64,000 nucleotides of DNA from Bartonella sp. DB5-6 (GCF_000278115.1 NZ_JH725116.1:30517-94516); one strand, 5' to 3'. Positions 41,932-50,230 are shown, numbered from the stretch's first letter. Numbers and translations: made by a program. Notes: a model not told the origin generated them from the letters alone.

Positions 41932-42671
41932 CTTTTAGTATTTATGCTGTCAAAGCAGCCGTGGTTTTTGATATGACAGGTGATCAAATTGGTAAACGCT
42001 TTGCCAAATTGGCTAGCAACCCAGAATTATTAGGACATGTTTTAGAGCTTGTGAAAGATCCAAAAGTCTTTAAAGGTGCTGTAGAGCGAGAGGCGGACAA
42101 ACAAGCAATGGGTTCCATCGGTCCTCCATCAGGCAGTTTGAACTTTTGCAAAATCGTATCGTAGCTTTGAACATTACCATTGGTAAAATACTGTTGCCCC
42201 TTGTAAACAATTTGATGGAAAGTATTGGGAATTTTACCAATGAGCTTATGGCATGGAACAATGCCCATCCAACTTTAATAAGTGCTATTATTAAAACCAT
42301 TGCCGTGCTGATGACTTTTAATATTACTTTGCGTATGTTGTGCATTATCCTCTTTGCTAGTTTCTGCCTTGGTCGACTTCAATTGATAGGCTCTTTTATC
42401 AAGCTTGGTGGTGTTAGTCGTGGTCTTAGGCAATTTGGTGAGGGTTAGCAGTTTCAGAGCGTTCGCTGGGAATAATGGCGACAAGACTTGCTGGGAGTGC
42501 ACTGAGTCTCCTCCGACCGATGACTTTACTTGTGGTTACTTTGCGAGGAGGGGGTATAGTCTCAAGTACTGCATTCGCTACCTCTTTTTCTTGGATAGGG
42601 ATAAAGTAATTGGGGCTAGGTATTACCTCTGTTGTTGGTGCTGTTTTAAAGCCCGATAGAGGCTCTAATTG
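41932..42671 (+). pseudogene. Second tape measure protein copy, internally deleted and frameshifted
   Basis: Homologous to 1502-2662. It begins 'SIYAVKAAVVFDMTGDQIGKRFAKL' then jumps to 'SNPELLGHVLELVKDPKVFKG', skipping 146 codons of the other copy; the jump lies exactly between two TTTTGCCAAATTG repeats still present in the intact copy (1564-1576 and 2002-2014). Further on it carries several frameshifts and stops ('IALNITIGKILLPLVNNLMESIGNF' in a new frame) and ends near 42670 where integrase remnant begins. Non-functional. Confidence 0.85.
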
Positions 42672-43150
42672 ACGCTCCAGCTTTTGTATACCAGATGGGA
42701 TCGAGTGTATTGCGTATATCTGTTTTTGTAATCTCTGAAACGGGTAGACAGCCTAATTTTGGTAAAATATGCAGTTTTAAAGGTAAAACCAATTTCCATC
42801 TTTAGCATCATTCTTTAGTTTGGCTTTCTGACTTTCAGAAGTGTCTAGAGCAATGTCTTTTAAATAATGGAGATTACGCATTTCCTCACGCTTTTGTTTA
42901 TTGCGTTCTTTAATGGGGGCATGACCTTCACGTAAAGCAGAACGCTATTGGTTTGCACATTCACGGGCTTTTTTAAAGAAACATCTCTCAATACTTCCAA
43001 ACTCATTCCGCGACGGGGACTTGTGAAGGGTATAACGATAAAGCCATTGAGCTCCACCATCTTTATGCTTATGGAGGAGCAAGCCGGCACCATCATTTTT
43101 ACTCCTTTTTTATACAATTTTACCCACACGCCAGCCACGCTTGTAACATG
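42672..43150 (-). pseudogene. P4-type integrase remnant (N-terminal and core-binding domains)
   Basis: Reading the minus strand: 'GAGLLLHKHKDGGAQWLYRYTLHK' (DUF4102-type arm-binding domain), a frameshift, 'SLEVLRDVSLKK', another shift, 'ALREGHAPIKERNKQKREEMRNLHYLKDI', then 'LKLHILPKLGCLPVSEITKTDIRNTLDPIWYTKA' (SAM-like core-binding domain). The catalytic domain is missing; the sequence runs into the tape measure remnant. It shows that a second prophage with a different integrase type was once here. Confidence 0.78.
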
Positions 43151-43282
43151 CAAGAAAGTGATTTTGATTGATTTAACATACACAGATTTGAAATGAGAGA
43201 ATCTTACGATATTCGGAGTCTCATTCAAGTTGAATAACTCTAAATTATATTTACAAATCAATATATTATACAGAGTATTTGA

Positions 43283-43780
43283 GTAGATATTTATCTCCAG
43301 TCAGGCACTGGTGAAAATACGCGCTCGGCATATGGTGTTCCTATTACGACGAACCGTCTACAGACAAATCACGTATCAGATATGTTGCGTGTTAAGAAGG
43401 CTTTGCTAAATAATACAGAATTTACTTCTGCGATGTATGGAAGCAATGAAGGTGGTGGGATTCAAGGCAAAAAGGCACCTTCTCCTAAACATTCCGGAGG
43501 TCATAAGACCACGGAGAACAGACGAATGATCTCGCATATAGGGTGTGAAGATGGTTGCGGTTATGTTTGGCAATTTGTAAGAGATGTTTGTTTTATGCAA
43601 ACAGTAACTGGAACCTCACCAAATGTAAAATTTAAACAAGATATGTATGCATTGCTAGGTGGTGGAGACTGGTCAGATAGTAGGAATATCAATTCGCATC
43701 TGCGTGCAGTCATTATACGTAATGCCATTTATGAAGCAGCTAGCGCCCGAGGATGTAGCCGTGCGCGTCGTTTTGTTTAG
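43283..43780 (+). pseudogene. Tail-fibre/tropism protein fragment with lectin-like C-terminus
   Basis: The frame is open from about 43283 ('LQSGTGENTRSAYGVPITTNRLQTNHVSDMLRVKKALLNN') to a stop at 43780, but no proper start exists, so the N-terminus is gone. The C-terminal half 'GCGYVWQFVRDVCF...', 'LGGGDWSDSRNINSHLRAVIIRN' and 'ASARGCSRARRFV' has the GGxW and GxRGxSR signature of C-type-lectin/formylglycine-enzyme-like folds used as variable phage receptor-binding heads. The next small gene follows after 11 bases. Confidence 0.68.
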
Positions 43781-43791
43781 AGGAGGAGGAG

Positions 43792-44121
43792 ATGAGAGAG
43801 TATCCAGAGCATTTGAATACAAAGCAAGATTATCTGAACATGTTTGAATTTGACAAGGCTGAGACAGTAAAACGGCTAGAGCAGCTATTGGAAACGCGTT
43901 TTTACTGGGTTGCGATAAAGGAACTTGGTGAAGGGGAAGAAGGCATTGAAGATGAGAGGCATAAGATTGATATGGTAACAGAAATGCCGATTGGTTTAGA
44001 GGGAGTTTTTTTAGAAAAGCGCATACAATATGAATTACAGGAAAGCGAATATGCGCCGATCTTTGCTCTTGGCTTTAGTGTTGAAGAGGTGGAGCAATTG
44101 ATCAAAGAAAATAGGGAATAA
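43792..44121 (+). CDS. Small phage protein after fibre fragment (possible fibre-assembly partner)
   Basis: 109 residues with a GAGGAGGAG ribosome site. Charged helical protein: 'LNMFEFDKAETVKRLEQLLETRFYWVAIKELGEGEEG' and 'YAPIFALGFSVEEVEQLIKEN'. Its place directly behind the receptor-binding fragment suggests a fibre chaperone. No known family recognised. Confidence 0.6.
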   Translation: MREYPEHLNTKQDYLNMFEFDKAETVKRLEQLLETRFYWVAIKELGEGEEGIEDERHKIDMVTEMPIGLEGVFLEKRIQYELQESEYAPIFALGFSVEEVEQLIKENRE

Positions 44122-44157
44122 AATCGTTATAAGCATAAACAACAATATCTTTTGGAG

Positions 44158-44184
44158 TGCCTCACCTTGTGTGGGGCTTTTTTT
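44158..44184 (+). terminator. Rho-independent terminator before second endolysin
   Basis: GCCTCAC-CTTGT-GTGGGGC (7 bp, one G-U) followed by seven T residues, 35 bases after the stop of the 43792-44121 gene. Confidence 0.85.
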
Positions 44185-44196
44185 ATGGAGAAGCAG

Positions 44197-44991
44197 ATGA
44201 GAAGAATATCATCAGAAGGGCTTACACTTATCAAACAATGGGAAGGTTTACGGTTGAATGCCTATCAAGATATAGCATGCGTGTGGACCATTGGTTATGG
44301 ACACACGAGCAAAGCTGGTAAACCGCTTGTCAAAAAAGGGATGTGTATTACACAACAGCAAGCAGAAGAAATTCTTTGTGAGGATTTAAAGCAATAGACA
44401 ATATCTTCTCACATCTCAAAAAGTGGATAATCAAAAGTTAGTGCACTAAAAATCTTTTCTTTAAAATATGATGACACAAGAATTTACACAAACACTGTTT
44501 GCGTGGATGGGTGGTAAACACTATCTGCTTGAGACAGCCGTTGAGAAAGCTGTAACAGTTTCGCTAACGGATGAACAGTTCGCGGCATTAGTATCGTTTT
44601 GCTATAATGTAGGGATTAAAGCCTTTTGTCACTCGACGTTGTTGAAAAAACTGAATAAGGGAGATTATGAGGCTGTTCCAACAGAACTACAGAAATGGAA
44701 TAAGGTAGGTGGAAAACCTCTTCAAGGGCTTGCAAACCGTAGAGCAGCGGAAGCAGGGTTATGGGCGAAAGGAAGTTATGTTTCTTCTAATTATCAAAGA
44801 GTAGAAACGAAAGCAGCAACAGGACTTCTCAAAATAGAAGCGCTTGCACCAATTATAGGCTCTTGTTCAGGTCTTGGAGGTTTGTTGGCAGGCAATGGTC
44901 CTATCCAATGGGCATTAGCAGGAATAATGGTTTTAGCGGCATGTACAGGCATAGTGTTTGTAGCCAAGCGATTTAGGGAGCAACGCTTGTG
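44197..44991 (+). pseudogene. Second endolysin (GH24), split by an insertion
   Basis: From the ATG at 44197 (GGAG upstream) the N-terminal part 'LTLIKQWEGLRLNAYQDIACVWTIGYGHT' keeps the Glu16-Asp25-Thr31 triad, but it stops at 44397. The rest resumes near 44532 ('TAVEKAVTVSLTDEQFAALVSFCYNVGIKAF') in a different frame and runs to the C-terminal membrane segment near 44990. The roughly 135 bases between are foreign; their end encodes 'FAWMGGKHYLL', resembling a Dam methylase N-terminus. The intact copy at 39467 shows where the join should be. Confidence 0.85.
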
Positions 44992-45216
44992 ATTTTTTGG
45001 TTTAAGAAATATTTTCTTATGTTTACAGCGGCTTTAGCCGTTTTTTTTATGGCTTTAGCGAAAGCCTTTCACCTTGGCAAGAAAAGCGAATGGCATAAGC
45101 AAACAGAAAATGCGTTAAAGACAGCTATGACACGGCTTGAGGTTGAAAATGAAGTTAATCAGAAAAGTGATGTTGATGTGCGTACTGAACTTTCTTGTTG
45201 GGTGCGCAGCAAATAG
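44989..45216 (+). CDS. Inner-membrane spanin, second copy
   Basis: 75 residues, paralogue of 40129-40356: N-terminal membrane helix 'YFLMFTAALAVFFMALAKAF' and coiled coil 'HKQTENALKTAMTRLEVENEVNQKSD'. The ORF is intact although the endolysin before it is broken. Start codon may be TTG/GTG-like at 44989 overlapping the endolysin stop. Confidence 0.75.
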   Translation: MIFWFKKYFLMFTAALAVFFMALAKAFHLGKKSEWHKQTENALKTAMTRLEVENEVNQKSDVDVRTELSCWVRSK

Positions 45217-45373
45217 GTCTGTTTCTTGTGTTGGCTGGTTGCCAATTTATCTGGATAATCAGGACGTTGAGGTCATCAGCTCTAACCTTGCAAGAGATAT
45301 TTTAAAGCATAACAAGCAGGGAGCACATTTATGTGGTTGGAAAGATGGTCAAGAAACGAAGCAGCAAAGATAA
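45149..45373 (+). CDS. Outer-membrane spanin lipoprotein, second copy
   Basis: 74 residues from the ATG at 45149, paralogue of 40289-40507. Lipobox 'LNFLVGC', then 'GWLPIYLDNQDVEVISSNLARDILKHNKQG'. Again nested in the 3' part of the i-spanin gene. Confidence 0.75.
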   Translation: MKLIRKVMLMCVLNFLVGCAANRSVSCVGWLPIYLDNQDVEVISSNLARDILKHNKQGAHLCGWKDGQETKQQR

Positions 45374-45482
45374 AGATCTTACAGAAACAGAACAACAGCT
45401 GCTTCACGAGATGATAGAGACCTATCAAGGCTTAAAGATGATGTCACGCATCATGAAATGGTTAGCATTATGTTATCTTTGA
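45345..45482 (+). pseudogene. Truncated paralogue of the small lysis-module membrane protein
   Basis: 45 residues ('MVKKRSSKDKDLTETEQQLLHEMIETYQGLKMMSRIMKWLAL') matching the first part of the 40488-40706 protein, but stopping inside the membrane helix where toxin-antitoxin DNA begins. Confidence 0.7.
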
Positions 45483-45483
45483 A

Positions 45484-45760
45484 AAAGGTCAGCGTGAATT
45501 CCTGTACGGACAAGATGTAATTTGTCTTTTTCAATTCTATAAATCAGCAGCCAATTTGGTTCGATATGACTATCACGGCAACCAGCTCAAGAGCCTTTTA
45601 AGGGGTGGTCGCAATAATATTTCGATAATGGTTTTTCTTCAATCAATAGGCTCAATAGTGTACGCAGTTTATTCATATTTTTACCGTGTTTTTCTACTTT
45701 GCGTACGTCACTCTCTGAATTGTACTGAACGAATAGGCGTCAGCATATCAGATACCCAAG
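45484..45760 (-). pseudogene. YafQ/RelE-family toxin remnant
   Basis: Minus strand pieces 'VRKVEKHGKNMNKLRTLLSLLIEEKPLSKYYCDHPLKGS', a TGA where Trp is expected, then 'AGCRDSHIEPNWLLIYRIEKDKLHLVRTGIHADLF'. These are the diagnostic segments of YafQ-type ribosome-dependent mRNA interferases. A frameshift near the N-terminus and the internal stop make it dead. It lies directly downstream of its antitoxin gene. Confidence 0.82.
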
Positions 45761-46005
45761 TCTTTAAATAGCGCGTCTGCGTTTGCGAATGTTTTACCTT
45801 TTCCCTCGTCTAGTTCTTTTATGGCTTTGCGTGTGGTGCTATTGGGTACTTTGACATCGAAAGGTAAGCAGCCTTCTTCAGCTACACGCGAAAATGTCAT
45901 GCGGATGAGATCTGAAGCACTTAAACCCATACGCTCTAGGGTGATCATTGCTTGTTTTTTCATTTCAGTGGGGATACGGGCGCGAACGATAGAGTCAGCT
46001 TTCAT
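45748..46005 (-). CDS. dinJ: RelB/DinJ-family antitoxin
   Basis: About 85 residues from the ATG at 46005 ('MKADSIVRARIPTEMKKQAMITLERMGLSASDLIRM'); an upstream ATG at 46023 would add six. The N-terminal ribbon-helix-helix binds its own promoter, and the C-terminal part 'TRKAIKELDEGKGKTFANADALFKDLGI' would wrap the toxin. The gene is intact but its YafQ partner is dead, so it is an orphan antitoxin. Confidence 0.88.
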   Translation of the reverse strand: MKADSIVRARIPTEMKKQAMITLERMGLSASDLIRMTFSRVAEEGCLPFDVKVPNSTTRKAIKELDEGKGKTFANADALFKDLGI

Positions 46006-46211
46006 GGTAAATTCTTCATTCATTAACCTTTATTATGAGGTAGCTACATTGTAGCTCTAAGTTAACTTTTTATAACTAAAAACACTTTGGACTTCTGGTT
46101 TTGCTAAAAAAATACCCCGAAAAGAACTCTTGATTCGTAATAATTGAGGAAAATCATAAAAAGATTTGTTAGAATCAGAAGAAATATTTCTTCTCTAACA
46201 GGACTTTTTTG

Positions 46212-46586
46212 ATGCTTACATCCTTTGGTAAAATTTTACGGAAACTTCGCATTGATCACTCCGAACGTCTCTTAGATATGGCTAAGAAATTAGACATATC
46301 TGTATCATTTCTATCTTCTGTAGAAATTGGCAAAAGATCTGTTCCTGTAGGACTGGAGGAAAAGATCATAGAGCTCTATGGTTTAGATAAAGCTATGGCT
46401 TCTCTCTTAAAAAAAGCAGCCTATTCTTGTCGAAAAAGCATCATAATAAAGCCTTCTACTCCGTTGCAACGTGAAACTGCTGTTGCGTTTATGAGACTTT
46501 TAGATGGCTTACATCAAGAAGCGTTAGCAGACTTCAAAGAAACATTAGAAACATTGTGCGAAGCGTGCTTTATAGAGAAATGTTAG
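46212..46586 (+). CDS. Xre-family regulator, second copy, beside tRNA-Asn
   Basis: 124 residues, clearly paralogous to 41189-41557 ('FGKILRKLRIDHSERLLDMAKKLDISVSFLSSVEIGKRSVP'). The similarity goes on past the stop codon for about 70 bases up to the tRNA gene, so gene and phage end were duplicated together. It marks the right end of the second remnant. Confidence 0.85.
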   Translation: MLTSFGKILRKLRIDHSERLLDMAKKLDISVSFLSSVEIGKRSVPVGLEEKIIELYGLDKAMASLLKKAAYSCRKSIIIKPSTPLQRETAVAFMRLLDGLHQEALADFKETLETLCEACFIEKC

Positions 46587-46676
46587 AAAATCCTATTCCC
46601 TCACTTTTATTTACACATCCCGAACCTTAAAAAAACATATGGAAAATCAATAAGTTATCTATGATAGAAAAGAATG

Positions 46677-46751
46677 TGGCTCCCCGGGCCGGATTCGAAC
46701 CAGCGACCAACCGGTTAACAGCCGGTTGCTCTACCACTGAGCTACCGGGGA
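46677..46751 (-). tRNA. tRNA-Asn (GUU anticodon)
   Basis: Minus strand, 75 bases with encoded CCA. Acceptor TCCCCGG pairs with CCGGGGA; anticodon stem ACCGG/CCGGT with loop CTGTTAA, anticodon GTT. Next to the second prophage remnant, its 3' end facing the remnant, as for an integration target. Confidence 0.95.
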
Positions 46752-46887
46752 ACGGTGCCCAATCATTCAACTGCAAGGGCTATAGCAAAGCAATACTGAT
46801 TTGCAAAGGATAAAATTACTTTTTTTAAAAAAAAATGTCATATAATTGGAAAAGAAGAGGAAAAAAGCAGAGAAAATTTTCTATACC

Positions 46888-46916
46888 TTGACGTATGTGC
46901 TGCCTTCCCTTATTGA
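46888..46916 (+). promoter_or_regulatory. Promoter of tRNA-Cys
   Basis: TTGACG (46888-46893), 17-base spacer, TATTGA (46911-46916); the predicted start lies about 15 bases before the tRNA. Confidence 0.7.
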
Positions 46917-46937
46917 CAGTTTCATGTTTGTCGATGA

Positions 46938-47011
46938 GGCCTCGTGGCAGAATGGTTACGCAGAGGACTGCAAATCCTTGTATCCCGGTTCGATTCCGGG
47001 CGAGGCCTCCA
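46938..47011 (+). tRNA. tRNA-Cys (GCA anticodon)
   Basis: 74 bases with encoded CCA. Acceptor GGCCTCG pairs with CGAGGCC; anticodon loop ACTGCAAA gives GCA; TTCGATTCC T-loop present. First host gene right of the phage debris on the plus strand. Confidence 0.95.
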
Positions 47012-47224
47012 GCTGTGCCTAAATAAAGTGACCTTTAGGGATAATATGTGCAAATAAACTGCTTTCCTTTATGGTAAGAGATTTTATCGTGAGAAATGGT
47101 GCGGTTAGAATCTAATTGTTGACTGTAGCGTACTTTTTTGTAACACCCACAGTATAAAGATTTTAAGCCCTCATTATCGTTGTTTTGTTGTGGTTCGTGT
47201 TGTATGTAGGAGAAGATGGTCGTT

Positions 47225-47899
47225 ATGGTCGCAGATTTTGCAGAGCTTCGTCGCAAAATGGTTGACAATCAAATTCGTACAGTAGATGTGACGGATTTAC
47301 CAGTTCTTGAAGCTTTTTTAACGGTACCGCGTGAAGATTTCGTACCAGAAGATATAAAAGCTTTGAGTTATCTTGATAGTGATATTATTGTATGTCCTGC
47401 GCAAAATGGGTTACCTGCGTGCTACTTAATGCGACCTGCTTCTCTTGCAAAATTACTACAGCTTGCAGCTGTAAGATCATCAGATGTTGTTTTAGATATT
47501 GGTGCAAATAGTGGTTATTGTGCGGCATTGCTTTCAAAGCTTGCACGGACTGTGATTGCATTGGAAAATAATAAAGCTCTTTCGGAACGAGCAGCTGAGA
47601 CTTTAGAATGTAATAAGTGTGGTAATGTAATTGTGATTCATGGCTATTTGGAGCAGGGATATGCCGTTGAGGGGCCTTATGATCTAATTTTTATCGAGGG
47701 TTCAGTTGATTTTATTCCGGAGGGTATCTTTGAGCAAATGAAAGATGATGGACGCCTTATTGTGGTTGAAGGACATGGTAATTCCGGTGTTGCACAAATC
47801 TATGTAAAGCAAGATGGAGTTATTGCGGCGCGTCGTGCTTTTAATCTCGCTGTAAAGCCTCTTGCTAATTTTTTAAAAACACCTGATTTTATATTTTAA
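47225..47899 (+). CDS. pcm: Protein-L-isoaspartate O-methyltransferase family protein
   Basis: About 224 residues from the ATG at 47225 ('MVADFAELRRKMVDNQIRTVDVTDLPVL'); an in-frame ATG at 47216 is an alternative. 'FLTVPREDFVP', 'LLQLAAVRSSDVVLDIGANSGYCAALLSKLARTVIALENN' (SAM-binding motif) and 'GPYDLIFIEGSVDFIP' place it in the Pcm family of small alphaproteobacterial type, which in this lineage sits just before a TolC-like gene. Classical members repair isoaspartyl residues; this shorter alphaproteobacterial branch may not be catalytically equivalent. Confidence 0.85.
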   Translation: MVADFAELRRKMVDNQIRTVDVTDLPVLEAFLTVPREDFVPEDIKALSYLDSDIIVCPAQNGLPACYLMRPASLAKLLQLAAVRSSDVVLDIGANSGYCAALLSKLARTVIALENNKALSERAAETLECNKCGNVIVIHGYLEQGYAVEGPYDLIFIEGSVDFIPEGIFEQMKDDGRLIVVEGHGNSGVAQIYVKQDGVIAARRAFNLAVKPLANFLKTPDFIF

Positions 47900-47932
47900 T
47901 GTTTGTTTTGTTTGTGAATAAAGATAAGTTGT

Positions 47933-49249
47933 ATGATTAATTTAGGATGTGTTATTGTGTTGAAAATAAACAAGAAATTTCAAGCGTGTTTGTTGCTGGT
48001 TTCGAGTGTTTTTATATCAGGTTCGGTTGATGCTGAAACACTGATGGGTGCTTTTGCTAAAGCGTATGTACACAATGCTAAGTTAAATAGTGAGCGGGCA
48101 GCTCTACGCATCTCAAGTGATGATGTGATTATTGCACGTTCGGGGTTATTGCCGCAAATTGAGGGGATTGGAAGTTATGGGCGGAATAAGTCTATGACCG
48201 GTCCTTATATCACTTCTGGGTCTATAGGAATAAAATTAAATCAAAGATTATTTGATGGTTTTATTACGCAAAACATGTTTTCTTCAGCTCAGGTTAAGCT
48301 GCAGGCACAGCGTGAATATCTTCGTAATACTGAACAAAATACCTTTCTCGATACTGTAACAGCGTATACTAATGTATATCAAGCACGTCGTATTGCTGAT
48401 CTTCGCAGAGAAAATTTGGCTGCTCTTGAAGAGCAAGTTCGTTCTAATAAAGCGAAATTTGATGTGGGAGAGGGAGGGCGCGTTGATCTCTCCCAAGCAC
48501 AAGCTGCGCGTTCTGTGGCTGTTTCAGAACTGAGTCTTGCACATGCTGATGTAAAATCAGCAGAGGCAGTTTATAGACAAATTATTGGTGCTGATCCTGA
48601 AAAATTAACATATCCACCAGTGGCAAAAAATTTACCGGTTAATCTTGATGCTGCTTACCAAATGAGCGTTGCATCGCATCCAGCAATTCTTTATGCAAAA
48701 TATTTGGTTAATGCTAGCCTTTACAATGTAAAGGCAAAAGAAGGGGCCTTGCTTCCTAAAGTTGATTTTTCTGCAACAGCGTCTTATAATCGGATTTACA
48801 ATGGTTCTGGGGAGGATGGAGTTTCTAAATCAGTAGGATTGTCGTTAAGTGTTCCAATTTTTGAAGGGGGGCGTACATCTGCTCAGATTCGCCAGTCCAA
48901 GGAACAACTTGGACAGGCTCATCTTCAACTTGATCTTGCTCACAGTAATATAAGACAGTCTCTTACGTCTGCTTGGTTTCAGTTAAAGAGCGCACGTGCG
49001 TCTGTTGTTGCTTATCGCGAGAGTGTACGTGCTGCTGAAATTGCTCTTAAAGGTCGTCTTCAAGAGAATCGTGTGGGACAGGCGACGACATTGGATGTTT
49101 TAAATTCTCGAACTCTGTTGATTAATGCTCAAATTGCGCTTGCTACTGCAGAACGTAATGCGGTTGTTGCGAGTTATAGTGTTCAATCTTCCATTGGTAA
49201 ATTAACTGCAGGTCATTTAGGTTTAAAAACAATTAAATATATCCGATAA
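47933..49249 (+). CDS. tolC: TolC-family outer-membrane efflux/secretion channel
   Basis: 438 residues. Signal peptide up to about residue 36 ('QACLLLVSSVFISGSVDAET'). Two repeated halves with the typical TolC motifs: 'YVHNAKLNSERAALRISSDDVIIARSGLLPQIEG' and 'ASHPAILYAKYLVNASLYNVKAKEGALLPKVDFSATASYNRIY'; 'VGLSLSVPIFEGGRTSAQIRQSKEQLGQAHLQ' and 'ENRVGQATTLDVLNSRTLLINAQIALATAERNAVVASYSV' complete it. It forms a trimeric channel joined to inner-membrane pumps or type I secretion. Corresponds by position to Brucella bepC (unrelated to Bartonella effector BepC). Confidence 0.93.
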   Translation: MINLGCVIVLKINKKFQACLLLVSSVFISGSVDAETLMGAFAKAYVHNAKLNSERAALRISSDDVIIARSGLLPQIEGIGSYGRNKSMTGPYITSGSIGIKLNQRLFDGFITQNMFSSAQVKLQAQREYLRNTEQNTFLDTVTAYTNVYQARRIADLRRENLAALEEQVRSNKAKFDVGEGGRVDLSQAQAARSVAVSELSLAHADVKSAEAVYRQIIGADPEKLTYPPVAKNLPVNLDAAYQMSVASHPAILYAKYLVNASLYNVKAKEGALLPKVDFSATASYNRIYNGSGEDGVSKSVGLSLSVPIFEGGRTSAQIRQSKEQLGQAHLQLDLAHSNIRQSLTSAWFQLKSARASVVAYRESVRAAEIALKGRLQENRVGQATTLDVLNSRTLLINAQIALATAERNAVVASYSVQSSIGKLTAGHLGLKTIKYIR

Positions 49250-49520
49250 TACTTGAAAGAGGCTCTTAATCTGCAAATACTTTTAGTTTTCAGAAGATTG
49301 GAAAGGCCGTAGTTGATCACATTAGAACAAGATAGCGATTGGATGTTGTTTTATAATAAATGAGGAAAGTTGTGTATAGCGTCCTCTTCGTGACAATTAT
49401 GTTTGAAAATATAATAGCATGTTTGAAAATATAAAAGAAGGCATGTTGATCTTATGATTCTTTTCCTTACACTGAAAGTATGATTCTGTTTGTTATTGCG
49501 TCTTTGAGAGGTTTTAAAGT

Positions 49521-50087
49521 ATGGTACAGAGTTCAAGCGTATTACGTGAGCCAAGTATGGATGAAATTTTGACATCTATTCGTGAAATAATCGAAGAAAA
49601 TGCAGTTCAACCTAATCACCTTTTAAATGAAGATGTTGCAGCCAATGCGTCTGCAGATCGTTTGCCGGTAGCACCGGAAGATGTTTATGATACGACTTTA
49701 TCGGTTGATGATGCAATGAAAGCTTTGGCCGATCGTATTGGTCTTTCTTCTGAAAATCAGGATTTTTCTTTAACGCAGGAGAAAGAGAATAGGGTAGAAG
49801 GAAATAATACGGTTGGTGTGGATATGCAAAAGATAAAGCTTTCTTCTGAAGAACAGCGTTCTGTTCATAAAACAAAAGAATATAGTGATGAGGCTGGTGT
49901 ATCACACTTGGAAAACGTGGTTGCTGGTCATGTGGAGTTGTCCGAATATTGTATTTCTTCTGCGGAGAAGATTGCAAAGGATGTCTTGCGCCCAGCTATA
50001 GCAGAATGGTTACAGTCTAAATTGCCTGTTTTGCTTGAGAATATTCTACATGAAGAGATTGTTAAGGCAATTAAAAAGTCGTCTTAA
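49521..50087 (+). CDS. popZ: PopZ-family polar organising protein (DUF2497)
   Basis: 188 residues: N-terminal 'SMDEILTSIREIIEEN' helix, acidic Ser/Glu-rich disordered middle, C-terminal helical 'VLRPAIAEWLQSKLPVLLENILHEEIVKAI'. This three-part plan is that of PopZ, which forms a hub at the cell pole and anchors the chromosome origin. The location immediately before valS is conserved in related alphaproteobacteria. Confidence 0.9.
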   Translation: MVQSSSVLREPSMDEILTSIREIIEENAVQPNHLLNEDVAANASADRLPVAPEDVYDTTLSVDDAMKALADRIGLSSENQDFSLTQEKENRVEGNNTVGVDMQKIKLSSEEQRSVHKTKEYSDEAGVSHLENVVAGHVELSEYCISSAEKIAKDVLRPAIAEWLQSKLPVLLENILHEEIVKAIKKSS

Positions 50088-50230
50088 CGCTTCGTTATTT
50101 TTTCATTTTATTTTATAAGGATTTTGTTTGCAGTTTTGCAAGCTTAATATGAGTAGGTGAGGATTGCAAAGGATATGATCGGATTTTAGATCATATGTTG
50201 CATTTTTCAGCGGCGTTATGGATGGGTGGA

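Noticed and set aside
42860-43261. 133-residue minus-strand ORF
   Set aside because: It mixes frames of the P4-type integrase remnant; only parts are homologous, so it is described as a pseudogene.
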